From: an uncultured Capnocytophaga sp.
GTDB taxonomy: Bacteria; Bacteroidota; Bacteroidia; Flavobacteriales; Flavobacteriaceae
Reading direction: 5' to 3'
DNA length: 36,493 nt
NCBI RefSeq assembly: GCF_938029845.1
Contig: NZ_CALHGG010000024.1
Location: 1-36,493 of the forward strand
Shown here one piece after another: positions 1 to 7,956 of the stretch. The number at the start of each line of letters is the position of its first letter. The first letter of the stretch is position 1. The position numbers and the translations under genes were made by a program. The notes beneath the pieces are model-generated. The model did not search any database, was not told the origin of the DNA, and saw nothing but the letters and a program-made list of their open reading frames with translations.

Positions 1-307
1 TATAATCAGAAAAATAAGTATCATAGTAAGTAGGGTGGAATACATTATATTCATTCCTTTTAATCTTAGAAATAGAATCTCTTTTATTAATTAGATTTAA
101 AAAACTTCTCTTACCTCTGAAAGAAATATTTTTGAAAAAGGATTTCTTTTTGTATTTTGTTTTTTCAAGATAATAATTGTTAGAATAATAGCCTGAAACA
201 TCTATAAATGTATCTTTTTCTAAAAAAGAAATTAGTTCATAAAAATATCTAGATATTCCTCCAAATTCTTGCAAGGAAAATATTTGATGATCATATAATA
301 AATTCAT
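1..307 (-). CDS. GT4-like glycosyltransferase, N-terminal part (runs off window)
   Basis: This is an open frame from an ATG at 307 to the left edge, about 102 residues, so the 3' end is missing. The start reads MNLLYDHQIFSLQEFGGISR, an N-terminus typical of GT-B fold family 4 glycosyltransferases, in which a GGISRY-type loop sits near the donor site. The role inferred is transfer of a sugar onto the growing lipid-linked repeat unit at the cytoplasmic membrane. The start lies 2 nt after the stop of the pyruvyl transferase upstream, so translation is probably coupled and the gene belongs to the same operon. Base composition is very AT-rich, like its neighbours. The family call rests on the N-terminus only; the sugar and acceptor are unknown. 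Confidence 0.72.
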   Translation of the reverse strand, partial: MNLLYDHQIFSLQEFGGISRYFYELISFLEKDTFIDVSGYYSNNYYLEKTKYKKKSFFKNISFRGKRSFLNLINKRDSISKIKRNEYNVFHPTYYDTYFSDY

Positions 308-309
308 AC

Positions 310-1428
310 TCAGCCTAAGTTTTTTGATAGAAAATCTTTTGAGGTTACTCTGAAATTTTTTATTTTTTCTTTAACTAAATTATAATCTATCTTTTTCTCT
401 ATAGATTTAGGTAGTTCCTCTTTATCACTTATATATCTATCTGTTAATCCTACTTTTCCTAATAGGGACAATACACGAGTATTATTACTATCCATTCCCA
501 TTGCATAAAACTCTTTTTCAAATATAAGAGAAAATACGACTCCATGGAAAGATGTGGATATTATTATATCTGCATTGTAAAGGTATTCTAGAAACTCTCT
601 AGGTCCTATATCTTGCTTAAAATTTCTCTTAAAAAAGAAAGGTGTTATTTCACCAGTTAGTTCAACTACTTTATATTCCTTTTCTTTCTGAATATTTTCA
701 ATAAAATCATTCGCTTTTTGAGACTTCAGAAGATGGTAAAAAAACAAAATATTTTTATATTTGTCCTCTTTTGTTAGATTAAACTTTTCAATCCATACCT
801 CTTTATCTAATAAAAGAGTAGGGTCACATACTGTTTCTATTTCTATATTATTATTTAATTGCTGTATGAAACTCTTTAAATGATCTTCTCTTACCGATAT
901 TTTAGAAAAATTTTTAATATGTTGTTTTACCCATTCTTTATCTTCTTCCTCCGAAACCAATTTCCCCATACTTGCAGCATAAGTTATCCTTTTTGCTTTT
1001 GTCATAGGATGCTCTCCCCAAAATACTTTGTCAAACCCTCCTACATAACTATCCTTGCGCCATATCTGATCGCTTCCATATACATAAATATCACAATCAT
1101 CTGAAAGCTTTTCAGGGTTAAAAATGGGATTTCCTTTAACACCTAACTTATCCTCTATTTCTCTCTGAAATCTTTTATAGCGCCTATACCTAGGAATGAA
1201 CAAAATAACCTGTTTTATAAATGATTTTATTATGGAAAAGAGACTTCTTTTTTTACCTTTCTCATTTATAGTTCCAAATAAGCGATATAAACTGTGGTGA
1301 TTTTTATCTTCATAATCAATAAAAACCACTTCATTACCTAAGCATTCTATATAGGTTTTTAAAGCAAAAGCTTGTAAAAAAGCTCCATAATTATGAGCTC
1401 TATGAAATGTAAAAATCCCTACTTTCAT
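310..1428 (-). CDS. polysaccharide pyruvyl transferase family protein
   Basis: This 372-residue protein matches the PS_pyruv_trans family (CsaB/WcaK type), which adds ketal-linked pyruvate from phosphoenolpyruvate to sugars of surface polymers. Visible family hallmarks are the N-terminal MKVGIFTFHRAHNYGAFLQ (start of the first Rossmann-like half), YGSDQIWRKD at residues 117-126, and STSFHGVVFS at 291-300, whose His295 is the conserved residue of the C-terminal half. The start ATG overlaps the stop of the preceding nitroreductase gene by 4 nt (ATGA), which indicates coupled translation. Some family members in polysaccharide loci act on other groups, so the exact modification is inferred. Pyruvylation would add negative charge to the polymer. 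Confidence 0.85.
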   Translation of the reverse strand: MKVGIFTFHRAHNYGAFLQAFALKTYIECLGNEVVFIDYEDKNHHSLYRLFGTINEKGKKRSLFSIIKSFIKQVILFIPRYRRYKRFQREIEDKLGVKGNPIFNPEKLSDDCDIYVYGSDQIWRKDSYVGGFDKVFWGEHPMTKAKRITYAASMGKLVSEEEDKEWVKQHIKNFSKISVREDHLKSFIQQLNNNIEIETVCDPTLLLDKEVWIEKFNLTKEDKYKNILFFYHLLKSQKANDFIENIQKEKEYKVVELTGEITPFFFKRNFKQDIGPREFLEYLYNADIIISTSFHGVVFSLIFEKEFYAMGMDSNNTRVLSLLGKVGLTDRYISDKEELPKSIEKKIDYNLVKEKIKNFRVTSKDFLSKNLG

Positions 1429-2417
1429 TCAATTATTTTTATAAAATTCTCTGTTGGTATTCTTGGAGAAGAAGCTATTTCAAAATTCTCTACAGCTTCT
1501 CCACAAGCTATCATCACTATTAGTTCCTCAGAATCTCTTATAGATATAAGAGATCTTATTTTTAAATCATTTGCTTTAGTGGTACCACAATTTAAAACAC
1601 AGCAAACAACCTTATTATAATGCAATGCGTATAATAGATTCATAGTATAAATTCCTCCATCTATATATCCTTGCTTACGTTCACGAGTAGATTCATATAC
1701 CCCTAATTCATTCGTAACAATAATCAATTTATTGGCCAACCCTAAAAAGCCTCTACTACCCCCTTGTAATTTTAAAATCTCTTGTATTTTTTGTTGATTA
1801 GTGTAGATGTATATCCTATTGCTCTGTCGATTACAAGAGGTAGGTGTATTACGCGCCAGCTCTATTGCTTTTAATATTTTTTCAATAGGTAAATCTTTAC
1901 TTGCGTAATTTCGGACACTTTTTCTAGAGTTAGAAAACGCTTCAAATGATTTGTTTATATCATTAAAATATTCTTCTTTTGTTATATGTATCTGCTGCTG
2001 TGGTAATACATCAGAATTATTTACTCTTTGCGAAAGTAATTTGATTGCAGTTACTATATTTTCAGCTATTGTAAAAGACTTGTCTTTATGAAATTCAATA
2101 TAGGCCAATAATACAGCTATTGCATTATGCAATTGAACATTAGTTGTGCCATATATATCAATATATTGATTACAAAGATTGATAAGATCTAAAACGACCT
2201 CTTTCCCAAAACCCAATCGTGGTGAGGGCATGGTGAGTCCTTTTTCTATTACATGATATCTTTTAACTATGTGTCCTATATATTTTTCTTCAGAATCTTT
2301 AACTCCTTGATTGGATGCATACTTATAAAATCTCTTTAAGTCATAATAATAATCAGGAATAGCTCTATAAAGATACTTCACATAAGTAGGAACTAATTTT
2401 TTAAATGCTTTTATCAT
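1425..2417 (-). CDS. nitroreductase-family protein of polysaccharide locus
   Basis: A 330-residue protein with two parts. Residues about 1-150 are a helical region containing RYHVIEKGLTMPSPRLGFG (53-71). Residues about 160-330 are a nitroreductase-like FMN domain with SRKSVRNY (164-171) and TPTSCNRQSNR (191-201), the usual phosphate- and flavin-contacting elements. Members of this two-part type are known to sit beside pyruvyl transferases in polysaccharide clusters, but their reaction is not established to my knowledge. It overlaps both neighbours by 4 nt, so it is a fixed operon member and not a stray insertion. It could be an FMN-dependent sugar-modifying oxidoreductase, or a protein that keeps only the fold. 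Family confidence is high and function confidence is low. Confidence 0.8.
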   Translation of the reverse strand: MIKAFKKLVPTYVKYLYRAIPDYYYDLKRFYKYASNQGVKDSEEKYIGHIVKRYHVIEKGLTMPSPRLGFGKEVVLDLINLCNQYIDIYGTTNVQLHNAIAVLLAYIEFHKDKSFTIAENIVTAIKLLSQRVNNSDVLPQQQIHITKEEYFNDINKSFEAFSNSRKSVRNYASKDLPIEKILKAIELARNTPTSCNRQSNRIYIYTNQQKIQEILKLQGGSRGFLGLANKLIIVTNELGVYESTRERKQGYIDGGIYTMNLLYALHYNKVVCCVLNCGTTKANDLKIRSLISIRDSEELIVMIACGEAVENFEIASSPRIPTENFIKIIE

Positions 2418-3325
2418 TTTAAAAGTCTTTTAATATATAGTGAAACTTTTCTTATCATGTTCTTTGTATTTTTTGTCAAGTGCTTACTCCAAAGTAAGTC
2501 TTTTTTCACATCTTGTACAATGTATTTGGGATGTTCCAAGGGAAAAGAAAGAGAACCTAATTTTAGATTTGCTAGTGGATTATTGACATCTGCGGTATGA
2601 GTAGCATCTGCTCCAAATCCTATATTTGATATTAAATTGACATTTGGAATAATTGCTTTACTATTAAGCAATCGAGTTAAAAACCATTGATAATCCCAAG
2701 TGTCTATTTTTCCTTGATAACATTGTTCTAATATATTTGTAAAAAGGTCTATCTCTTTTTGACTCCTTAGAAGATTGTTTAATAGTTTCTTTTCTTTAAT
2801 CATAGGCCAATCTTTGATTTCTTTGTCATATAAGATCCAAGCTCGTCTCCAAGAAGCCCAGCCCCAAATCCTGTTATATACGGAAAAATAGTAACTATTA
2901 TCTTTTTCACATTCTGCTATAGGATTAGTCCCTCCTATATGCCCTATCCTTTCATCATCTTTATACTTTATAAGGAGTTCCTCACAAAATGGAAAAAAAT
3001 CTTGACTTGGCAAGCAATCATCTTCCAATATAATACCCATTTCTTCATTTTCAAAAAACCAAGTAATAGCTGCACTCACAGCTTCTTTACAACCTAAATT
3101 ATTATTTTGGAATAATGTTTTAATATCACATTCCCAGTCTATACTATTAAGCACAAAATTCCTAAGTTCTTCTACTTTTTGTTGTTCTCCTTCTTTATGC
3201 TTTCTAGCTCCATCGCAAGCTATATAAAACTTTTTAGGTTTAATTTTTCTTATTTCATTGAAAACTTGGGTAGTTGTGTCTATTCGATTAAATATTAAAA
3301 ATAATATTGGTGTTGAAAAACTCAT
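2414..3325 (-). CDS. GT-A-type glycosyltransferase (HlpA-like)
   Basis: A 303-residue protein beginning MSFSTPILFLIFNRIDTTT, the pattern of nucleotide-diphospho-sugar transferases often labelled hemolysin HlpA-like. The metal-binding motif is ILEDDCLPS, with Glu101-Asp102-Asp103, and a WGWASWRRAW segment follows at about 154-163, as in this family. The role inferred is addition of one sugar in the repeat unit at the inner face of the membrane. It starts 4 nt downstream of the flippase stop and overlaps the nitroreductase start by 4 nt. The hemolysin label is historical and not supported here. Donor and acceptor cannot be told from sequence. Confidence 0.8.
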   Translation of the reverse strand: MSFSTPILFLIFNRIDTTTQVFNEIRKIKPKKFYIACDGARKHKEGEQQKVEELRNFVLNSIDWECDIKTLFQNNNLGCKEAVSAAITWFFENEEMGIILEDDCLPSQDFFPFCEELLIKYKDDERIGHIGGTNPIAECEKDNSYYFSVYNRIWGWASWRRAWILYDKEIKDWPMIKEKKLLNNLLRSQKEIDLFTNILEQCYQGKIDTWDYQWFLTRLLNSKAIIPNVNLISNIGFGADATHTADVNNPLANLKLGSLSFPLEHPKYIVQDVKKDLLWSKHLTKNTKNMIRKVSLYIKRLLK

Positions 3326-3329
3326 AATT

Positions 3330-4595
3330 CTAAGATTTAATAAATACTTTTTCCTTATATAAAATATATCTTTGGTATATGATTTCAGATAGAGCAGATA
3401 ATACTAAAGCAATAGGCAAAATAAAGATACTTTCACTAAAAAAGAAACCCATTAGGATAGATAAGAATAGAATAATAAGTGCTATCATTTGATTTTTAAA
3501 TATATATGAGTCCAATTTGAGTGGTATTATTATGAGGTTTGAAAGGCAAGTAGTTATAAGGAATCCATATACGACAAAACTAAGTATTACAGCTATAGGA
3601 TAAGCTAATTCCATTCCTTTCCCTCCTAATAATGATACAATAGGCTTACCTAATACTATAATACTAATAACTACTAAGATACCAATGATATGTTCATATT
3701 TTAAAATTCTCTTAATTGTAATGATGTTAAAATTTGCTGCGATTTTAGGAAATATAGCTCTGTTCACATTCATTAATATCATCATCGGAATACTAATTAT
3801 CTTTTGTGCTAAATCATATATAGCTAAGTCACCCATCCCAAAATAGGATCCTATGATTAAGTTAAGTGATTGAGTCTTTATAGTACTTCCTACGTTAGAA
3901 TAGAAAAAATATAAAGATTCTTTTGTATATGATAGAGTTTCCTTAAAAGGAATAATTGATAATCTTAGTTTGTCAATCCTTATTATATACGCAAATGCTA
4001 CAAAAGATCCTATTACAGATACAATACTTGATATAATACTATATATTAAAATATCAGATGATGTTTTTACATAATAGAAAATAAAAGGTAGAGAGGCTAT
4101 TTTTAATAAAAGTTGTATTATTGTTACAATTTTCATTTTTTGTATACCCTGAAAATACCAAACAGGTAAAAATATATTCACTAAAGTAGTAGAAAAGCAA
4201 ATCCAATAAATTAAAGAATTTTCTCTCCATAATGGAATTATATTTACTAGAATAGCAAATATACCTATAGATATAAACTCTAAATACAACTTTGCTGTAA
4301 AAACTTTTGACAAAATAAGAGATTTATCTCTTACAGAAAAGGGAACTTTAGAAATACTTCTAAGTCCAGTCATGTCAAAACCGAAACTTACAAAGGTTGT
4401 AAAGAAAGAAGCAATCGTAAAACCATAAACATATATACCATAAGATTCTTTCCCTAAAGTTTTTATTAGGTAAGGATATATTAATAATGCAAAATAAGAA
4501 TTCAATACCAATAATAAAGTCATAAAAAAATAATTTTCAATTATCTTTTTATTATTCCTAATTATTTTTAATAATGAATTAATCTTATTTTTCAT
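3330..4595 (-). CDS. Wzx-type oligosaccharide flippase
   Basis: This 421-residue protein is mostly hydrophobic, with about twelve membrane segments spread along its length (for example ENYFFMTLLLVLNSYFALL near the N-terminus and FLSILMGFFFSESIFILPI near the C-terminus). The N-terminal pattern with YPYLIKTLGKESYGIYVYG at about 38-56 is characteristic of MOP-superfamily polysaccharide exporters such as Wzx/RfbX. It probably flips the undecaprenyl-linked repeat unit across the inner membrane. Its start overlaps the end of the epimerase gene by 11 nt. The gene is very AT-rich (about 20 percent G+C in the line starting at 4081), typical of O-antigen and capsule flippases. No Wzy polymerase is seen inside the window; it may lie to the left. 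Confidence 0.85.
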   Translation of the reverse strand: MKNKINSLLKIIRNNKKIIENYFFMTLLLVLNSYFALLIYPYLIKTLGKESYGIYVYGFTIASFFTTFVSFGFDMTGLRSISKVPFSVRDKSLILSKVFTAKLYLEFISIGIFAILVNIIPLWRENSLIYWICFSTTLVNIFLPVWYFQGIQKMKIVTIIQLLLKIASLPFIFYYVKTSSDILIYSIISSIVSVIGSFVAFAYIIRIDKLRLSIIPFKETLSYTKESLYFFYSNVGSTIKTQSLNLIIGSYFGMGDLAIYDLAQKIISIPMMILMNVNRAIFPKIAANFNIITIKRILKYEHIIGILVVISIIVLGKPIVSLLGGKGMELAYPIAVILSFVVYGFLITTCLSNLIIIPLKLDSYIFKNQMIALIILFLSILMGFFFSESIFILPIALVLSALSEIIYQRYILYKEKVFIKS

Positions 4596-5442
4596 TATTT
4601 TTTAGTTCTTCAATAAATTCTTTTATATGTTTTTTAGCTTTCCAACCAAGAGACTCTGTCTTTTGAGTAATAACTTCGGCAGTCATACGGTTACCTTTAC
4701 GTTCAGGTAGCATCTTTATTTCTCCGCCGAACAATTTAGCGATTTCCAAGACTGTGTAAGTCTCAGGGCTTCCTATACCATAACCATCTCCATTACCTTT
4801 TTCACCAACAATGAGTAGTCCCGATACTATATCATCTATATGAGTAAAATTACGTTGTTGTGTTCCAGGGCTTACTACAGTGAGGGGTTCCCTTTTTTTC
4901 ATTTTTTCAGTAAATAGGGCTATCAGTGTAGCATATTTACCAGTACATATTTCTCGTTTGCCATAAACATTATAGAAGTATACAATTGCATACTCCAATT
5001 CATACCAATTTCCATAGTTCTTTACTAGTTCAGTATTGGATGATTTACTCCATGCATAGGGACTTTGGTCTTTTCCTATCCCTCCATCTCCAAATTTGGT
5101 GCTGCTGCCCGCATATACTAATTTACAACGGTGTTTACGGCAAAATTCTAGTACTTTGAGAGTTCCTATTTTGTTGAATAACAATACTTTGTCTATATCA
5201 TCAAAACTTTGTTCTACTCGTGAGTATTCACCTAAGTGATATACAAGGTCAGGAACAAAGTCAATGAGTTCAAAGATATGTTCTGTACTTCCTTCTATAT
5301 AGGTTACTCCTTCCACATGGTTATCACGACTCCCTGTAAAATAGTTATCTAATGAATAGACTTCATTTTCAGGATCTTTAGCTAAGGTTTCACATAGATT
5401 TGACCCTACAAAACCTGCACCTCCAGTTACTAATATTTTCAT
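4585..5442 (-). CDS. NAD-dependent SDR sugar epimerase/dehydratase
   Basis: A 285-residue extended short-chain dehydrogenase. The cofactor loop is TGGAGFVGSNL (6-16). The catalytic triad is visible as Ser/Thr in AGSSTKFG (111-118) and the YxxxK motif YAWSK (Tyr129, Lys133). The NAD-binding Asp32 follows the second beta strand. The family includes UDP-glucose 4-epimerases and UDP-glucuronate decarboxylases and epimerases. Its position directly after UDP-glucose dehydrogenase makes a UDP-glucuronate-derived sugar a reasonable guess, but the substrate cannot be read from the sequence. It is shorter than GalE (about 330 residues), mainly in the C-terminal substrate domain. Confidence 0.82.
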   Translation of the reverse strand: MKILVTGGAGFVGSNLCETLAKDPENEVYSLDNYFTGSRDNHVEGVTYIEGSTEHIFELIDFVPDLVYHLGEYSRVEQSFDDIDKVLLFNKIGTLKVLEFCRKHRCKLVYAGSSTKFGDGGIGKDQSPYAWSKSSNTELVKNYGNWYELEYAIVYFYNVYGKREICTGKYATLIALFTEKMKKREPLTVVSPGTQQRNFTHIDDIVSGLLIVGEKGNGDGYGIGSPETYTVLEIAKLFGGEIKMLPERKGNRMTAEVITQKTESLGWKAKKHIKEFIEELKNNEK

Positions 5443-5456
5443 TTTTTTTCTATATC

Positions 5457-6776
5457 TTAAACGCCTATTTGTATGTATTCAAATCCTTTATTGGGTAGGT
5501 CAAAAGCATTATATTGATTGCGACCATCAAAAATAATTTTTTCGTTTAATAATTTACCAATTTCTTCAAAGTCAGGAACACGGAATTCTTTCCATTCAGT
5601 AAGAAGTAGGAGTGCATCTGCTCCTTTTAGTGCATCATATTTACTTTCTACATAGGTTACATCAATTCCTTTCAAGTAGCACACTTTAGCTTCATGTACA
5701 GCCTTAGGGTCATAAGCTTGTATTTTAGCACCTCGTTTTATGAGTTCTTTGATAATGTAGATAGCAGGAGCTTCCCGCATATCATCTGTTTCAGGTTTGA
5801 AAGATAAGCCCCATATAGCAAAAGTTTTTCCTGTAAGGTTTTCACCATATTTTTTTATCACTTTTTGAGCGATGACATATTTTTGTCGGTTATTTACATT
5901 GTCTACTGACTCAATAAGTTCAGCTTTGTAATTAACTTCTTCAGCCAATTTTTTTAAGGCTAATACATCTTTTGGAAAACAAGAGCCCCCATAGCCACAA
6001 CCTGGGTAAATAAAGCTATAGCCTATACGGGTATCAGAACCAATTCCTAGACGAACCTTATTTACATCTGCACCTACACGTTCACAGATATTAGCAATCT
6101 CATTCATAAACGAAATTTTAGTAGCTAACATTGCATTAGCTGCATATTTGGTCATCTCAGCCGAACGAATATCCATTGCTATAAAGCCATCATGCTGCAT
6201 AAAGAAAGGTGCATAGAGAGTTTTCATTTGATTTAAGGCATACTCACTATCAGTACCAACTACTACTCGGTCAGGCTTCATAAAATCTTGAATTGCTTTT
6301 CCTTCTTTGAGGAACTCAGGGTTCGATACTACATGAAATTCATAGGAAACACCTCGCTTATCCAAGGCTTTTTGCACAGTAGTATGTACCTTATCTGCGG
6401 TACCTACAGGTACTGTGGATTTGTCTACAATAATAAGTTTTCCCTGCATAGTCTCTCCAATGGATTGAGCTACAGAAAGTACATACTGTAAGTCAGCAGA
6501 ACCATCATCTCCCATAGGAGTACCTACTGCTATAAAGGCTATCTCAGCATCTTTGATAGCTTCACTTATTTCTGTAGTAAAAAACAAATTCTTATTAGCT
6601 ATATTACTAAGTACCATGGTCTCTAAACCAGGCTCATAGATGGGAATAATCCCTTTTTTAAGGTTTTCAATCTTTTCTTTATTCACATCTACACAAGTAA
6701 CCTTATTTCCCATTTCGGCAAAACAAGTACCTGATACTAAACCGACATAACCAGTTCCAATAACTGCTATTTTCAT
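5457..6776 (-). CDS. ugd: UDP-glucose 6-dehydrogenase
   Basis: A 439-residue enzyme that oxidises UDP-glucose twice to UDP-glucuronate using NAD, supplying an acidic sugar for surface polysaccharide. The N-terminal Rossmann motif is GTGYVGL (7-13), with Asp30 at the end of the second strand. The catalytic cysteine is Cys266 in GYGGSCFPKD, and Lys210 and Asn214 lie in the conserved MTKYAANAMLATK segment. The length is normal for the TuaD/Ugd class. It is the first gene of the leftward operon; a TAACTTTG promoter core lies about 30 bp upstream. Its base composition is closer to the chromosome average than that of the glycosyltransferases downstream. Confidence 0.95.
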   Translation of the reverse strand: MKIAVIGTGYVGLVSGTCFAEMGNKVTCVDVNKEKIENLKKGIIPIYEPGLETMVLSNIANKNLFFTTEISEAIKDAEIAFIAVGTPMGDDGSADLQYVLSVAQSIGETMQGKLIIVDKSTVPVGTADKVHTTVQKALDKRGVSYEFHVVSNPEFLKEGKAIQDFMKPDRVVVGTDSEYALNQMKTLYAPFFMQHDGFIAMDIRSAEMTKYAANAMLATKISFMNEIANICERVGADVNKVRLGIGSDTRIGYSFIYPGCGYGGSCFPKDVLALKKLAEEVNYKAELIESVDNVNNRQKYVIAQKVIKKYGENLTGKTFAIWGLSFKPETDDMREAPAIYIIKELIKRGAKIQAYDPKAVHEAKVCYLKGIDVTYVESKYDALKGADALLLLTEWKEFRVPDFEEIGKLLNEKIIFDGRNQYNAFDLPNKGFEYIQIGV

Positions 6777-6805
6777 TATCTAAAAAATGATTCTATTTGG
6801 TGAGA

Positions 6806-6813
6806 CAAAGTTA
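6806..6813 (-). promoter_or_regulatory. Bacteroidota -7 promoter element for the polysaccharide operon
   Basis: The minus strand reads TAACTTTG, an exact match to the TAnnTTTG core, placed about 30 nt before the ugd start. A T-rich stretch occupies the -33 position without a clear TTTG. No terminator is visible between the genes from 6776 down to the window edge, so this is probably the main promoter of at least seven genes. Confidence 0.65.
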
Positions 6814-6859
6814 TAAAAAAATAATTTAATAAAAAATCTTTTTGAAGAAAATCTGGAGA

Positions 6860-7846
6860 CTACACACTCATAATCTTTGCGATACGGATAAGGTCTGGAT
6901 CGAGCTTGCTTTCACCACCTTTGATGGCTTTCTCCAGTGGAGTGAGGTCTATTTTGTCATTGTTGATACCTACCATATAGTTGGACTTGCCTTCAAGAAG
7001 CGATTCCACAGCTTTCACACCCATACGGCTAGCCAAGACACGATCAAAGCAGGTTGGAGCACCGCCTCGTTGAATGTGTCCCAATACAGTTACTCGAATA
7101 TCGTAATCAGGATTTTGCGCCTCTACATATTTTTTGAGTTCATATACATTTTGTCCTGTCGTATATCCTTCAGCTACCACTATGATGTTGGACATCTTTC
7201 CTTTGTTGTGATTGATGGCAATCTCATTGACCAAATCCTCCAAGGTGCTATGTTGTTCAGGGATAAGGATTTTCTCAGCGCCTCCTCCTATACCAGAGTT
7301 GAGCGCAAGGAAGCCTGCATCGCGTCCCATTACTTCAATGAAAAACATACGATTGTGGGAACTAGCTGTATCACGAATTTTGTCAATAGCCTCCACTACA
7401 GTGTTTAGAGCTGTATCATAACCAAGGGTATAAGTAGTACCATATATATCATTGTCAATCGTACCTGGAATTCCCATTACAGGAAATCCAAATTCTTGGT
7501 TGAAGAGTAGGGCACCGGTAAAGGATCCATCTCCTCCAATAACTACCAAGGCATCGGCACCTGCAGCGACAAGGTTTTCATAGGCTTTCTTGCGCCCTTC
7601 AGGAGTGCGAAATTCCTTAGAACGAGCTGATTTGAGGAAGGTACCTCCACGATTGACAAGGTTACGTACACTACGGGCATCCAAAGGGGTAAAGTCATTT
7701 TCTATCATTCCTTGATAGCCTCGATATACTCCTAATACAGCTATATTATGGTAGGCACAAGTACGTACTACTGAACGTATGGCGGCATTCATTCCTGGTG
7801 CGTCACCTCCTGAGGTGAGGACAGCTATTTTTTTGATGTTTGTCAT
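6860..7846 (-). CDS. pfkA: ATP-dependent 6-phosphofructokinase
   Basis: A 328-residue bacterial-type PfkA that phosphorylates fructose 6-phosphate to fructose 1,6-bisphosphate in glycolysis. ATP-site motifs are TSGGDAPGMN (11-20) and GGDGSFTG (104-111). The catalytic segment is GTIDNDI, with Asp131 as the expected base. Gly at the third position of GGDGS is the hallmark of ATP-dependent (not PPi-dependent) enzymes. The length is standard. It is flanked by promoter-containing gaps on both sides and seems to be a single-gene unit. Confidence 0.96.
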   Translation of the reverse strand: MTNIKKIAVLTSGGDAPGMNAAIRSVVRTCAYHNIAVLGVYRGYQGMIENDFTPLDARSVRNLVNRGGTFLKSARSKEFRTPEGRKKAYENLVAAGADALVVIGGDGSFTGALLFNQEFGFPVMGIPGTIDNDIYGTTYTLGYDTALNTVVEAIDKIRDTASSHNRMFFIEVMGRDAGFLALNSGIGGGAEKILIPEQHSTLEDLVNEIAINHNKGKMSNIIVVAEGYTTGQNVYELKKYVEAQNPDYDIRVTVLGHIQRGGAPTCFDRVLASRMGVKAVESLLEGKSNYMVGINNDKIDLTPLEKAIKGGESKLDPDLIRIAKIMSV

Positions 7847-7880
7847 AATTGTTTTTAGTTTGGTAATTGTTAGTAGGGGG

Positions 7881-7888
7881 CAAATTTA
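7881..7888 (-). promoter_or_regulatory. Bacteroidota promoter core for pfkA
   Basis: The minus strand carries TAAATTTG (fits TAnnTTTG) about 35 nt before the pfkA start. A TTTTG run at 7911-7914 lies 22 bp upstream, slightly further than the usual 19-21 bp. Confidence 0.55.
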
Positions 7889-7956
7889 CATAAAAAATTG
7901 ATAGTACCCCCAAAATAAGTGTTTTTTCTATAAATTATTTTATTAGGTGTCTCCTT

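Noticed and set aside
2414..3325. Hemolysin function suggested by similarity to HlpA-like proteins
   Set aside because: The EDD motif and operon context indicate a glycosyltransferase; the hemolysin label is a historical carry-over.
6288..7421. Plus-strand open frames opposite ugd and pfkA
   Set aside because: They are shadows of strongly conserved minus-strand genes and show no family features of their own.
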